Below are positions 52,946-61,337 of a stretch of 64,000 nucleotides of DNA, one piece after another. The stretch covers positions 51,389 to 115,388 of the forward strand of contig CANFOT010000004.1 in assembly GCA_947448625.1 (NCBI GenBank). The letters run 5' to 3'. Under the pieces are notes generated by a model, which did not search any database, was not told where the DNA came from, and saw only the letters and a list, made by a program, of their open reading frames with translations. The position numbers and the translations under genes were made by a program. Source of the DNA: Burkholderiaceae bacterium. Its GTDB lineage: Bacteria > Pseudomonadota > Gammaproteobacteria > Burkholderiales > Burkholderiaceae. The stretch's first letter is position 1; each line of letters begins with the position of its first letter.

Positions 52946-53377
52946 TCAAGTCTTATTAGGGCTTATTTGAGATGAGAGCTTAGAAGTCCTCAAGTTGTCT
53001 AAGGTATTTTGATCAACTGAGAGTCTTACACCGAGTGAGCCGGAGCCTGCACTGACGGGTAATTTTCTAAGGCCAATTTCGAGGGAAATAATTTCAGGAT
53101 AATTTGCACAGGCTTCAACTATTTTAGTAATTAGCCTCTCTTGAGTTTCATAATGGCCATCACCTGCCAATCTATTAATTTCAATCACTAGCGGGTCGTA
53201 ATCAAATACGTTTCCCATGACATCTTTTGATATCAAAACTAACTTTGAGTCAATCCAAAGAGTTAAATCCAAAAGATGCTGCTTGGGAATGATGGCAGTA
53301 GGCCCATAAGTCCCAATTTGCGTCCGAAGCTTAAGATCTTTTAATTCAATACAAGCATTTGTTTTTATAGTATTCAT
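52946..53377 (-). CDS. folB: FolB-like dihydroneopterin aldolase
   Basis: A 143-residue protein of the FolB/FolX family, recognisable from ELKDLKLRTQIGTYG (about residues 12-26), QHLLDLTLWIDSKL and FDYDPLVIEINRLA (about 59-72) and GLRKLPVSAGSGSLGVRLS (about 102-120, with the conserved Lys). It would act on dihydroneopterin in folate synthesis or as an epimerase. It is on the same strand as the FAD oxidoreductase, separated by 17 bp. The folate role is inferred from family. Confidence 0.8.
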   Translation of the reverse strand: MNTIKTNACIELKDLKLRTQIGTYGPTAIIPKQHLLDLTLWIDSKLVLISKDVMGNVFDYDPLVIEINRLAGDGHYETQERLITKIVEACANYPEIISLEIGLRKLPVSAGSGSLGVRLSVDQNTLDNLRTSKLSSQISPNKT

Positions 53378-53394
53378 GGGAATTTGATTTGCAT

Positions 53395-54390
53395 TTAAAT
53401 ATTTTGAATCTGGGAAGCTAATTTACGGCCACTGAGCCAGGCACCTTCAACTCTACCGCCATTTAGCCAATCACCGCAAAGCCCCAATTGAAGATCCTTA
53501 TTCAGACTAAAGCCTGAGGCTTGAGTAATGTGCCCGCTCGCATAGCGCCAGCGATGAATTGCGATTTTCGCCTTATCGCAATCTAGACCCACTCTTTTTG
53601 CGCAATCCAAAATAAGTTTTGCTGCCTTTTCTTTATCTAGCTCAACCCATTCTTGACTCCACTTTGGATTGGCATGAATTGTCCAGATCTCTTGTCCTGA
53701 GCGTTTTGGTTTAGAGTTATTGCGAGAGACCCAGCTAATCATTTCATCATTAATAAAGGCTGCATCAAATGGCACTTTGGGTCCTTGGGTAAAGCTTGCC
53801 ATCACCGTCCAGCAAGCTAGCATATTGGCATTAGCGGCTATCTTTTCTAGTTTCGGATCGATTGATTGCATGAGTGCGAGCGCTTGTGGCGCAGGTATAG
53901 CCAGAACAAGCCAATCAAACTGCATTTCAATGTCACCCGATTCGATGCTGCGCAGAAGCCATTTACCGTTTTGACGATTTATCTGGTCAATCGTTTGGTT
54001 TAATTCAATAGATAGGTTTTTAGCAAGATATTTTCCAGGTGAATTCATTCCGGGAGTGCCAACGTAACGATTTTCACTAGGAATGCTGTCTTGCCATTGA
54101 TTAGCCTTAAATACTTTGAGGCGTGGATTCCAAAGGGCAGCGACATCAGAATCAATCCACCTACTCACTTCCTCAATAAATAAGGGATCTCTCGCAGTGA
54201 AATACTGCGCCCCATGATCGGCAGACCAATCATCTGTGTTGCGAGTACTCATTCGACCACTAACGCCACGGCTCTTTTCAAATAGTTGAACTTCAAAGCC
54301 TGGGGCTGTTAGTTGTGCAGCACAGCTCAGTCCGGCGATGCCAGCTCCAATCACTGCAACGGTAGTATCTTTTGGCTCAAGCTGACTCAT
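53395..54390 (-). CDS. FAD-dependent oxidoreductase, renalase/amine-oxidase-like
   Basis: The 331-residue protein starts with a dinucleotide-binding motif (VAVIGAGIAGLSCAAQL, about residues 11-27), followed by EKSRGVSGRMSTRNTDDW (about 38-55) as in renalase-like amine oxidases, HGAQYFTAR (about 59-67), and a C-terminal GLCGDWLNGGRVEGAWLSG (about 304-322) that completes the FAD site. The natural substrate is unknown. It overlaps the AlkB-like gene by 14 bp. Confidence 0.84.
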   Translation of the reverse strand: MSQLEPKDTTVAVIGAGIAGLSCAAQLTAPGFEVQLFEKSRGVSGRMSTRNTDDWSADHGAQYFTARDPLFIEEVSRWIDSDVAALWNPRLKVFKANQWQDSIPSENRYVGTPGMNSPGKYLAKNLSIELNQTIDQINRQNGKWLLRSIESGDIEMQFDWLVLAIPAPQALALMQSIDPKLEKIAANANMLACWTVMASFTQGPKVPFDAAFINDEMISWVSRNNSKPKRSGQEIWTIHANPKWSQEWVELDKEKAAKLILDCAKRVGLDCDKAKIAIHRWRYASGHITQASGFSLNKDLQLGLCGDWLNGGRVEGAWLSGRKLASQIQNI

Positions 54391-55012
54391 GAGTGGGGAT
54401 AATTTTTCTAAAAGTTAGATTAATACGAGGTGTGAGAATGGTTCTAGTTTTGAGGAGCGCATGCTGCCAATGTTGTTGAGTAGGCGCATTCATGATAAGG
54501 GCACTACCATTTTCTAAAAACAAGGAAGTGCTTGATTTATCTTGCTTGTGCCTAAACGCAAATTTACGGGTGGCACCAAGACTGAGTGAGGCAATGGGAG
54601 ATTGGGCATCTAGCTCAATTTCATCATCGCTATGCCAGCCCATGCCATCTGCTCCATCATGGTAGAAATTGAGTAGGCAAGAATTTAATTGCGACTGGGC
54701 AAGTTCTTCTAGTTGATTTTTAATGGCTAGTAATTCTGGGATCCAGGCTTGGGCCTGTTTTTTCACTCCAGAGTAGGTATAAGAGCAATTAGAGTCACCT
54801 ACCCAGGCCACCTTGCGACGAGTAGTTACTAGTTTGCCAAACATCATTAGTTGATCCGCATTCCATTCAAGCGATTGGTGTAGCCGATTCATGAGCTGAT
54901 TACTATCTGCCGGGCTCATAAACTCTGGATGATAGAAGGCAGAGCCATCCTTAGGCAATATATTTAACCCGTCTTGGGTTGTGTTGGCGGCAAATAAGGG
55001 GCCTTGATTCAT
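54377..55012 (-). CDS. AlkB-like 2-oxoglutarate/Fe(II) dioxygenase
   Basis: A 211-residue protein of the AlkB family: ligands WHSDDE (HxD, about residues 126-131), a distal His in HALLKTRT (about 183-190), and PRINLTFRK (Arg-x5-Arg-like, about 194-202). LNFYHDGADGMG before the HxD fits the family. Members repair alkylated bases or modify RNA. It overlaps the FAD oxidoreductase gene, so both are in an operon. Confidence 0.88.
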   Translation of the reverse strand: MNQGPLFAANTTQDGLNILPKDGSAFYHPEFMSPADSNQLMNRLHQSLEWNADQLMMFGKLVTTRRKVAWVGDSNCSYTYSGVKKQAQAWIPELLAIKNQLEELAQSQLNSCLLNFYHDGADGMGWHSDDEIELDAQSPIASLSLGATRKFAFRHKQDKSSTSLFLENGSALIMNAPTQQHWQHALLKTRTILTPRINLTFRKIIPTHESA

Positions 55013-55092
55013 TGGGGGAATTGGACGTCAGCGACAAATGAATAAAAAACATAGAATATCCCTAATTCTTATTTCTTGATGGGCTCTCATTT

Positions 55093-55491
55093 ATGAACCA
55101 GTATCTTTACGCCTCGTTTATTACTCTGCTAACCGTTCTATTAATGTTTGGGCTCACTTTTAATGTAGGTAGAGCTAGAGGCAAATATCAAATTAAAGCT
55201 CCAGCCGTTTCTGGACATGAGCTATTTGAGCGCGCCTACCGAATCCAGCTCAATACCATTGAAAACATCCTCATGTTTTTACCTGCCTTATGGCTCTATG
55301 CCATCTTCATTGGAGATAGGGGTGCAGGAGACTCTGGCGTAATTTGGTTAATTGCCAGGGTTTGGTACGCTATCGCTTATCAACTCAACCCTGCTAAGCG
55401 CGGACTCGGTTTCTTAATTTCCATGCTGGTGATTGCAGGGCTATGGACAGGCGCCGCCTATGGAATATTGCACCAGCTGATCAAGGTTTAA
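55093..55491 (+). CDS. MAPEG-family membrane protein
   Basis: The 132-residue integral membrane protein has four hydrophobic segments and MAPEG marks: FNVGRARGKYQIKAPAVSGHE split near residues 24-43, FERAYRIQLNTIENI (about 45-59, the conserved Glu-Asn region), and LNPAKRGLGFLI (about 99-110). Homologues conjugate or reduce lipid-like substrates with glutathione. It is followed after 2 bp by a Cys-rich small protein. Confidence 0.84.
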   Translation: MNQYLYASFITLLTVLLMFGLTFNVGRARGKYQIKAPAVSGHELFERAYRIQLNTIENILMFLPALWLYAIFIGDRGAGDSGVIWLIARVWYAIAYQLNPAKRGLGFLISMLVIAGLWTGAAYGILHQLIKV

Positions 55492-55493
55492 AT

Positions 55494-55670
55494 ATGAAGA
55501 CTCCAGATAAGCGCTGCTGTGGATCCGGTGTTTGCATCATTAATGATGCAGGCGAATGCTGGTGTGGACAGGTGTGGGATGGTGAAAAAATGACGGCGCC
55601 TAGCTTAAAGCTGCATTCCACCACCCAGAAGAGTCAAGATCAAGATCTCAATAAGCTTGAGCCTAAGTAG
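55494..55670 (+). CDS. Small Cys-rich protein
   Basis: A 58-residue protein with KRCCGSGVCIINDAGECWCG at residues 6-25, five closely spaced Cys; the rest is polar and low complexity. The ATG at 55494 lies 2 bp after the MAPEG stop. The CC-x2-G-x-C pattern suggests metal or iron-sulfur binding. I know similar short proteins as conserved in Burkholderiales but not their role. The stop codon overlaps the terminator stem. Confidence 0.65.
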   Translation: MKTPDKRCCGSGVCIINDAGECWCGQVWDGEKMTAPSLKLHSTTQKSQDQDLNKLEPK

Positions 55671-55700
55671 CCGCTTAATAGCTTAGGCCCCTTATTTTTT
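55661..55700 (+). terminator. Intrinsic terminator after the MAPEG/Cys-rich pair
   Basis: GCCTAAG at 55661-55667 pairs with CTTAGGC at 55682-55688 around a 14-nt loop, followed by a T-run at 55691-55700. The left arm overlaps the last codons and stop of the Cys-rich gene. Confidence 0.6.
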
Positions 55701-56073
55701 ATGATGTTTTAACTAGTAGATAGATAAAAGTAATTAACTGAAATAAATTAATGGCTACGCTGGTGCCATGAAGCCAATGAAACTGCCGGGTGTGACTGGC
55801 ATCCTTTGCGCTATTAATTTTTCCGGTCAGGTAAAAGAGCGCAAAGGCAAAGAGTACGGCACAGATTGCTAGCAATGTTTTGTTAGTTGAGTCTGGCTCA
55901 GTTAAGACGCAGATTGATGTAATCAAACCTAAAGTTGCGTAATATTTTGGAAAAAAGTTTCTCACGCACCTGCTAGACCACTCAACCGGTAGCACCTTAA
56001 AGATAGTCGGGGCTACAACAACGGTAAAAAAGAGCATGATGCCAATCATGCCAGATAAAAGATAGGTCGTCAT
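55699..56073 (-). CDS. Small membrane protein, DUF4149/TMEM205-like
   Basis: A 124-residue membrane protein with four hydrophobic segments, beginning MTTYLLSGMIGIMLFFTVVV, then APTIFKVLPVEWSSRCVRNFFP (split; about residues 21-43), which resembles the conserved proline-rich loop of TMEM205-like proteins. I prefer ATG 56073 with GGAAAG upstream over a TTG at 56097. It lies 20 bp downstream of the MpaB-like gene. Function unknown. Confidence 0.7.
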   Translation of the reverse strand: MTTYLLSGMIGIMLFFTVVVAPTIFKVLPVEWSSRCVRNFFPKYYATLGLITSICVLTEPDSTNKTLLAICAVLFAFALFYLTGKINSAKDASHTRQFHWLHGTSVAINLFQLITFIYLLVKTS

Positions 56074-56093
56074 CTGATTACTTTCCAAAAAAA

Positions 56094-56954
56094 TCAACCG
56101 TAAACTCTACGAAGTGAGTGGGCGGCCACCCCATCTTTAAGGGCCTCACGAATTGGTATTGCAATTAAATCAATACTCTTTTTGACTGCTAAGCGCTCTA
56201 AATAACTTGGCTTAGCTTTCCCAATCATAGGGTACACCCAGTCTGGAAGATTAAGAAATCCTGCGCGACTAATTAGCTTAATAAAGGGTTTAGCCGCCAG
56301 CTTACTAGAGAAGTTCTCAAGTAAATCAATGATGCTCTCAGCCCGCTCGCCAAAATAGAGTTCGGGGATGTAAGCTTCGATGGCGTTCTCAGTATTGGCA
56401 TAAGTGCTGGGAAGATCGATGGCACCCATTTTTTCACCTAAAGATTTCATCTCCAGGAAATATTGATCTTTTTCTTTAGGGGTAATTGTTTCATTTCGAT
56501 AGCCTTCATGTGCACTCATAAAGCTACGAGTTTCAGTAAGGTGTACCCAGGAGAGTAAGTGGGGATCTGTTGCTGAATACGGTTTACCAAATTCATCTAA
56601 GCCAGTAATTTTGGTATGAATGTGATTAACTTTTTCAATGATGTTGTTTGCCATCTCGGTGGAACCGTAGGTCGTTGCCGCGATGAAAAATGCGGTTCTA
56701 CCAAGCCGACCCTTAAGATCTTCTCTAAAAGAAGAATGATCCCAAACTCCGGCCAGAGCTTGTGGATGTAGCGCTTGCAAAATCAGTGAGCTAATACCAC
56801 CTATCATCATGGAGATAAAGTCAGCGTGAACTTTCCAGGCAATAGACTCTGGGCCAAGCAAACCTCGATCACCCTTGGGAATTAAAAATGCCACGGGTGG
56901 TCCGCTACCGCCCACCATCTCTCGAATTGTTTTACGAATCAGCTCATCTAGCAT
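56094..56954 (-). CDS. MpaB-like (DUF2236) oxygenase-family protein
   Basis: A 286-residue protein of the DUF2236/MpaB family: LILQALHPQALAGVWDHSSFRED split (about residues 56-79), with the heme-type His in HP, FFIAATTYGS, THLLSWVHLTETRSF-like ADPHLLSWVHLTETRSF (about 129-145) and AHEGYRNE. MpaB-type proteins are oxygenases acting on diverse substrates, reported to bind heme; here the substrate is unknown. It ends shortly before the TMEM205-like gene and follows the LON-domain gene by 4 bp. Confidence 0.84.
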   Translation of the reverse strand: MLDELIRKTIREMVGGSGPPVAFLIPKGDRGLLGPESIAWKVHADFISMMIGGISSLILQALHPQALAGVWDHSSFREDLKGRLGRTAFFIAATTYGSTEMANNIIEKVNHIHTKITGLDEFGKPYSATDPHLLSWVHLTETRSFMSAHEGYRNETITPKEKDQYFLEMKSLGEKMGAIDLPSTYANTENAIEAYIPELYFGERAESIIDLLENFSSKLAAKPFIKLISRAGFLNLPDWVYPMIGKAKPSYLERLAVKKSIDLIAIPIREALKDGVAAHSLRRVYG

Positions 56955-56958
56955 GACT

Positions 56959-57603
56959 TTAATGCATCATGTGATTTCGTAAATCATCATCTTCAATGAT
57001 TTCAGTAATGAGATCTAGCCTAATCCTGGGATTAGTTTGTGCCAGCAAGTGATTCTTCTGGGCTAAAGAGATGGGTAAAAGCTCAGCAAGGCGGTTAGAT
57101 ACCCAGCCACAATCATCTACCTTAAATGGTTTCTTAAAGGGAGCCTCCCCAAGAAGATCTTCGCTTTGAATGACTGAGATGATTTCATCTAGTAGCTCGG
57201 CAACCTTTTGATGTTCTTTGGGAATTGGGGTTAGGGGATCATTCTCCAAAAGCTCAACTTCACCCATCCACAGTCCATTAGCTTCTTGTTTGCTACCCTT
57301 GAGTTTGAAGCGCTGAGTGCCAAAAGACTTGGTCATGTAAAGGGCGGGCTGAACTGGGTCAAAGTCCTCAATTTGAGCTAGAGTGCCAATGTTCGAAAAG
57401 GATAGGGATACATCTTCTTCACTGGCATCAGTGTTTTTGATAATACTTACTACGCCAAACTCCGTCTTTTCTCGCAGGCATTGCTTGATCATGTCAAGGT
57501 AACGTGCCTCAAAAATCTTCAGAGCAATCACGCCATCTGGAAAAAGTACGGTGCCCAGTGGAAAAAGGGGAATTTTGCGCGAGCAGGAGTTGGAATTTTT
57601 CAT
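56959..57603 (-). CDS. LON substrate-binding-domain protein
   Basis: The 214-residue protein consists of the LON N-terminal substrate-binding domain without ATPase or protease parts. It starts with KIPLFPLGTVLFPDGVIALK, then FEARYLDMIKQCL (about residues 33-45) and ENDPLTPIPKEHQKVAELLDE in the middle. Stand-alone LON domains are common in proteobacteria; cereblon is a distant relative. A proteolysis adaptor role is possible. It is followed by the MpaB gene. Confidence 0.87.
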   Translation of the reverse strand: MKNSNSCSRKIPLFPLGTVLFPDGVIALKIFEARYLDMIKQCLREKTEFGVVSIIKNTDASEEDVSLSFSNIGTLAQIEDFDPVQPALYMTKSFGTQRFKLKGSKQEANGLWMGEVELLENDPLTPIPKEHQKVAELLDEIISVIQSEDLLGEAPFKKPFKVDDCGWVSNRLAELLPISLAQKNHLLAQTNPRIRLDLITEIIEDDDLRNHMMH

Positions 57604-57735
57604 CTAATCAATTTAATGGATTTATCTCATCTTTGCTGATGCTCAATTCGATTTAAATGCCCCACTGTTTTTTCTCATGGCCAGCACCAAACCTGGTTTG
57701 CGTTTACATTTAAAGCTTAATACTAGGAGATAAAA

Positions 57736-57885
57736 ATGATTCAAAAACTTCGCGTTAAGCTAGCTCGCTTTATTTTGGGAAAGCATTGCCCCTGTTATCA
57801 AATGGGTTATCACAATATGGTCGATTTTCAGCAGCGAAGCGCCGACCAGTTAGCTAAAGCTCAAGAGAAAAATAAGATTAAATAA
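57736..57885 (+). CDS. Small basic protein with a CPC motif
   Basis: A 49-residue frame with TAGGAG 7 bp upstream. It is basic (MIQKLRVKLARFILGK) with HCPCYQMGYHNMVDF at residues 17-31, a His/Cys cluster that could bind metal, and a C-terminal lysine-rich tail. It lies between divergent neighbours and precedes the DUF2244 gene by 29 bp. No family is recognised. Good ribosome-binding site and clear N-terminal pattern support coding. Confidence 0.55.
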   Translation: MIQKLRVKLARFILGKHCPCYQMGYHNMVDFQQRSADQLAKAQEKNKIK

Positions 57886-57914
57886 AGCATCTTGGATATT
57901 CTCGGGTTGTCGAA

Positions 57915-58349
57915 ATGGCTACAAAACGTTGGCAAATGCGAAGAAACTGCGCCCTGACGCCAAAGCAGCTTCTCAGGTTCTATGTTGTCTTGGTCTGCCT
58001 CTCTTTGATCGTGGCAACAGGCTTTTTTTTGGCGGGCGTATGGATGATCCCGATTTTTACAGCCATGGAGTTAACAGCGGTAACGGTTGGTTTTTTAATC
58101 TACTGCAGGCGTGCTTTAGATTGCGAAACAATTGAAATTGATGGAAAACGCCTTTTAGTCAAAAAATTTATTAGTTACAGGGAAGCTCTCTTTGAGTTTA
58201 ATACTCAGTGGGCAAAAATTGAGCCTCCGATTGAGGGTTCTAAAATATTTCATATTAGCCAATCTACATTGCGGGTTGAGCTTGGCCAGTTTGCGGGGCA
58301 TGAGCAGCAGCTTGCCTTGATTTCGCAAGTACGCCCTTGCCTAGGGTGA
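57915..58349 (+). CDS. DUF2244-family membrane protein
   Basis: A 144-residue protein with NCALTPKQLLRFYVVLVCLS near the N-terminus, two transmembrane helices (about residues 20-40 and 44-64), then a soluble C-terminal domain (RRALDCETIEIDGKRLLVKK). This matches the DUF2244 plan. It overlaps the convergent gene at 58341 by 9 bp. Confidence 0.82.
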   Translation: MATKRWQMRRNCALTPKQLLRFYVVLVCLSLIVATGFFLAGVWMIPIFTAMELTAVTVGFLIYCRRALDCETIEIDGKRLLVKKFISYREALFEFNTQWAKIEPPIEGSKIFHISQSTLRVELGQFAGHEQQLALISQVRPCLG

Positions 58350-58886
58350 TTGAGTATCGCTAAGACGCCAAGCTATTAGAAAGCTTGAGAAAATCTGAAT
58401 GCAAAGCAAGAAAAATGTGATCCCATTTAATATTGCAAAGTAGTTGGCAAATGGCGATAGCATCACTGGCGTTCCATCCAAGAGCGCAGTCTCTCTTAAA
58501 TAGTCCATGCGCGGTACCAGCAAAAAGCTTGTAAACGCAATGGAAACGATCAATATCAGCGATGGCAAACGAATTGCTTTCAGCTGGGATATGCCTCTCT
58601 TAATCAATATATTGGAGAGGCTCAAGAGGACAAATGCGCATCCCAAAAAATAGTACGAGAGATGTTGCATCAGCAGATGCGCCATCATGCCCGACACCTG
58701 CTTATCTTCCATTGCTAGGTCTGCTGCTAGGCAGCCAAGCGCTTGAGCAATGATGGCTCCAGCTAGCAAGTATGAGAGTAAGCGCAGTAGGCGGCAGGGA
58801 AGATGGTATCGATTTATGGGAGCTTCAACCATGGGGTAGAAAGGGTTAATTAGTGCGCTGCAGCACAAAGTTGGAATCAGTTTCAT
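58341..58886 (-). CDS. Membrane protein, DUF4149-like
   Basis: A 181-residue protein with four hydrophobic helices and the motif LVPRMDYLRE followed by DGTPVMLSPFANYFAILNG (about residues 122-152), typical of small membrane proteins of the DUF4149 group. The start at 58886 has no clear ribosome-binding site; ATG 58832 is an alternative. It is divergent from the Rrf2 regulator. Role unknown. Confidence 0.68.
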   Translation of the reverse strand: MKLIPTLCCSALINPFYPMVEAPINRYHLPCRLLRLLSYLLAGAIIAQALGCLAADLAMEDKQVSGMMAHLLMQHLSYYFLGCAFVLLSLSNILIKRGISQLKAIRLPSLILIVSIAFTSFLLVPRMDYLRETALLDGTPVMLSPFANYFAILNGITFFLLCIQIFSSFLIAWRLSDTQSP

Positions 58887-58907
58887 ACTAGCCGCAATCT
58901 CACTTTT

Positions 58908-59510
58908 ATGCCAAAAAACACCATGGAAGTTACTAAAGCAGTCAAAGTCGCTCTAAATACACTGGTTGATATTGCTAGTCACTCGACCAATGGCCAACTG
59001 GTGCCTGTTCCAGAGATAGCCCAAAGATTACATATGTCGATTAGTCGCATTGAGCTGTTGCTGCGTCCTCTCCGAGAATCAGGGCTGGTCATTGGGATTA
59101 AAGGGCGAACCGGCGGCTACCAACTCTCAAAAGATCCTCGCATCATTACGATTAAAGATATTGTTTTGGCGATGAATCGTATTAAAAAGAGAAAAGTAGA
59201 GGTGTCGGATATTGCAAAAGACCTCTATCAGTCACTAGAGACTTATATGATGAATTGCATCTCTAGCGTCACTTTGGCCTCTGCCATTAAAGACTATATT
59301 CCGCGCTTTAGTGAGATACAGACTGCGCCTGAAAGAAAGCCCTATATTCCTGTGGAGCCTAAAGTAAAGGCTGGGCAAGAAAAAAGAGCTAAGGGCGAGA
59401 TTCAGAAGGTAGTGAGGGCTTCATTTAAGAAAATTGAAGACGTTCCTCGCGGCCCCAACTCTATTTTTAGTTTTGCTGACTATCTAAACAAAAACTCACC
59501 AGCAAACTAA
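58908..59510 (+). CDS. Rrf2-family transcriptional regulator without the cluster cysteines
   Basis: A 200-residue protein with the Rrf2 winged HTH (EVTKAVKVALNTLVDIA, then VPEIAQRLHMSISRIELLLR about residues 33-52, and IKGRTGGYQLSKDP, about 64-77). It has a single Cys (near residue 117) and lacks the CxxxxxCxxxxxC cluster ligands of IscR/NsrR. The C-terminal 60 residues are basic. It probably senses something other than an iron-sulfur cluster or acts as a structural DNA-binder. It is divergent from the DUF4149-like gene and followed by the exonuclease gene after 19 bp. Confidence 0.82.
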   Translation: MPKNTMEVTKAVKVALNTLVDIASHSTNGQLVPVPEIAQRLHMSISRIELLLRPLRESGLVIGIKGRTGGYQLSKDPRIITIKDIVLAMNRIKKRKVEVSDIAKDLYQSLETYMMNCISSVTLASAIKDYIPRFSEIQTAPERKPYIPVEPKVKAGQEKRAKGEIQKVVRASFKKIEDVPRGPNSIFSFADYLNKNSPAN

Positions 59511-59529
59511 GCTTACAAAGCCATCTGAT

Positions 59530-60930
59530 ATGGACATGAAAGAGGGCCCTTACCCTGATTTAGCCTTTGTAGATATTGAAACCACAGGGTCCCATTTTGA
59601 TCGTGATCGCATTACAGAGATTGGTATAAAAACTTTATCTGGTAATGAAATTCAGGTGTGGGAGCAGCTAATTAACCCGCAAACCTTTATCCCACAAAAT
59701 ATTCAAAGACTTACTGGTATCTCGCCGCAAATGGTAGAGGGCCAGCCTTCCTTTGATCGGATTGCACGAGAGCTAAAAGAGGAGCTTGAAGGAAAAATAT
59801 TCATTGCTCACAATGCCAGATTTGATTATGGATTCATCAAGGCTTCTTTTAAGAGAATCGGCATAGACTTTAAGCCCAAAGTTCTATGTACGGTAAAGCT
59901 CTCCAGATTGCTCTTTCCAGAGCAGCCTCGTCATAATCTAGACACCATTATTAGCACCCATGATCTTAAAGTAAGCGCCCGTCATCGCGCTCTAGGTGAT
60001 GCAGATTTGTTGCTGCAGTTTTGGCGAGTATGTGAATCCAAGTTTGGGAAAGAAAAACTCAATGAGGTGATCAATCAACTGATTGGTAATCCAAGCCTGC
60101 CGCCAAACATTGATAAAGACTTAATAGACTCTATTCCTGACACTCCAGGCTGCTATATTTTTTATGGCGAGAATAAGGTTCCCCTCTATATCGGTAAGAG
60201 CATCTCCCTCCGCAGCCGAGTGATGGGGCACTTCCAGGGAGCATTATCGCAACGTAAAGAAATGAAACTCTCGTTACAAATCCGAGATATTGATTGGATC
60301 CAAACTAGTGGAGAGCTTGGCGCATTGATCCTAGAATCTAGATTAATTAAAGAGCGCATGCCCAGCATGAACATCAAGCTGCGTAGATCAAAAGATCTTT
60401 GTGGATGGAGTTTGGTTAAGGACGATACCGGGGTCCTTGCGCCTGTGCTAGTTACCCACCATCAACTAGCTCCTGGCTTACAAGATAATTTATATGGCCT
60501 TTTTTATAGTAAACGAGAAGCGCATTCTTATTTAAAGGCTATAGCTAAAAAGCATCATCTTTGTGAAGCATTGCTTGGTTTGGAGAAGAGGATTGAAGGC
60601 AAATCTTGCTTTGGGTATCAGGTAAAACAATGTAGTGGCGCATGTCTGAATCTCACCCCGATTGCTTTACATAATTTGCAGTTAAAAACAGTGTTGGAAT
60701 TTTTTAAGGTACAGGTATGGCCCTATTCTGGACCTATTGCAATTAAAGAAGGCGGCGAGATGATCGTCATTGATAAATGGTGCTATCTCGGTACCGCCAT
60801 TAACCAAGATGAGCTTTATGAGTTAGCAGAGTCTGGAGAGGTAGAGTTTGACCTCGATATTTACAAGATAGTCAAAAAGGCTTTATCGGGCCCCTATAAA
60901 ACACGGGTTATGCCCATTAGTATTCAGTAG
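59530..60930 (+). CDS. DEDDh exonuclease fused to a GIY-YIG (UvrC/Cho-type) nuclease domain
   Basis: A 466-residue protein with an N-terminal DnaQ-like 3'-5' exonuclease (FVDIETTG, Asp15 and Glu17; AHNARFDYGF about 93-102; HRALGDADLL about 152-161) and a GIY-YIG domain (PGCYIFYGENKVPLYIGKSIS, split; about residues 205-228; catalytic Tyr, Arg and Glu in LILESRLI). The C-terminal half resembles Cho/UvrC. It would cut damaged DNA in a repair role. The fusion is known among beta- and gammaproteobacteria. Its gene is followed by a tRNA-Lys fragment region. Confidence 0.88.
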   Translation: MDMKEGPYPDLAFVDIETTGSHFDRDRITEIGIKTLSGNEIQVWEQLINPQTFIPQNIQRLTGISPQMVEGQPSFDRIARELKEELEGKIFIAHNARFDYGFIKASFKRIGIDFKPKVLCTVKLSRLLFPEQPRHNLDTIISTHDLKVSARHRALGDADLLLQFWRVCESKFGKEKLNEVINQLIGNPSLPPNIDKDLIDSIPDTPGCYIFYGENKVPLYIGKSISLRSRVMGHFQGALSQRKEMKLSLQIRDIDWIQTSGELGALILESRLIKERMPSMNIKLRRSKDLCGWSLVKDDTGVLAPVLVTHHQLAPGLQDNLYGLFYSKREAHSYLKAIAKKHHLCEALLGLEKRIEGKSCFGYQVKQCSGACLNLTPIALHNLQLKTVLEFFKVQVWPYSGPIAIKEGGEMIVIDKWCYLGTAINQDELYELAESGEVEFDLDIYKIVKKALSGPYKTRVMPISIQ

Positions 60931-61148
60931 CTATCAATAGATGCGGGTAAGTTATCTCCTGAGTAGGAGCTTGTATACACAAGAGAGCGCTTATTTAACG
61001 GTTCAATAAGATAGCAGCAAGTGTCATCCGCGTCGTAGCATGACATAGCCCACCACGGTAACCCAGCGCCTCACATCCTGACTCAAAACGTCCAATAGAT
61101 CACCTATTGCCATCAACAGTCACTACATTTCACCAGTCTACAAAGACA
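60931..61148. other. Intergenic DNA without a supported gene
   Basis: This AT-moderate stretch holds a small hairpin (CTCCT at 60956-60960, AGGAG at 60965-60969) and a 29-residue minus-strand frame (61024-61113) with no ribosome-binding site. I see no family match. It bridges the exonuclease gene and the tRNA-Lys fragment. Confidence 0.4.
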
Positions 61149-61176
61149 AAACCCCCACTATTGCTAGTGAGGGTTT
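61149..61176 (-). terminator. tRNA-Lys downstream terminator
   Basis: On the minus strand AAACCCTCACT pairs with AGTGGGGGTTT (61176-61166 and 61159-61149) around a 6-nt loop with one mismatch, and TTTTGTCTTTG follows. It lies directly downstream of the tRNA 3' end, as expected for a tRNA transcription unit. Confidence 0.7.
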
Positions 61177-61184
61177 CTTGATAC

Positions 61185-61229
61185 TGGTGGGTCGGGCGAG
61201 ATTCGAACTCGCGACCAACGGATTAAAAG
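61185..61229 (-). pseudogene. 3' fragment of tRNA-Lys, probable att site
   Basis: Reading the minus strand, the tail CCGACCCACCA with discriminator and CCA is preceded by a perfect T-arm (GCGAG TTCGAAT CTCGC), the variable loop TGGTC, the anticodon 3' stem TCCGT and the anticodon loop CTTTTAA with UUU. That is the 3' half of tRNA-Lys(UUU). The 5' half (acceptor, D-arm, first part of the anticodon stem) is missing; the sequence diverges right after the anticodon loop. Such 3' tRNA copies are left by tyrosine-recombinase integration into tRNA genes. The intact gene should lie beyond the right end, with the element in between. Confidence 0.82.
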
Positions 61230-61337
61230 GGTCCGCCTGACACATCGCAACTTTTGATAACGTAAATCTAACACAGAAATGCACAAATAAACATACTCCT
61301 GATTTAAGCTAAATTTTTACTAAAGTTTGGAGCGGGG

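Noticed and set aside
61024..61113. 29-residue minus-strand frame (MAIGDLLDVL...) near the tRNA fragment
   Set aside because: No ribosome-binding site, too short for support, no family resemblance; possibly decayed DNA.
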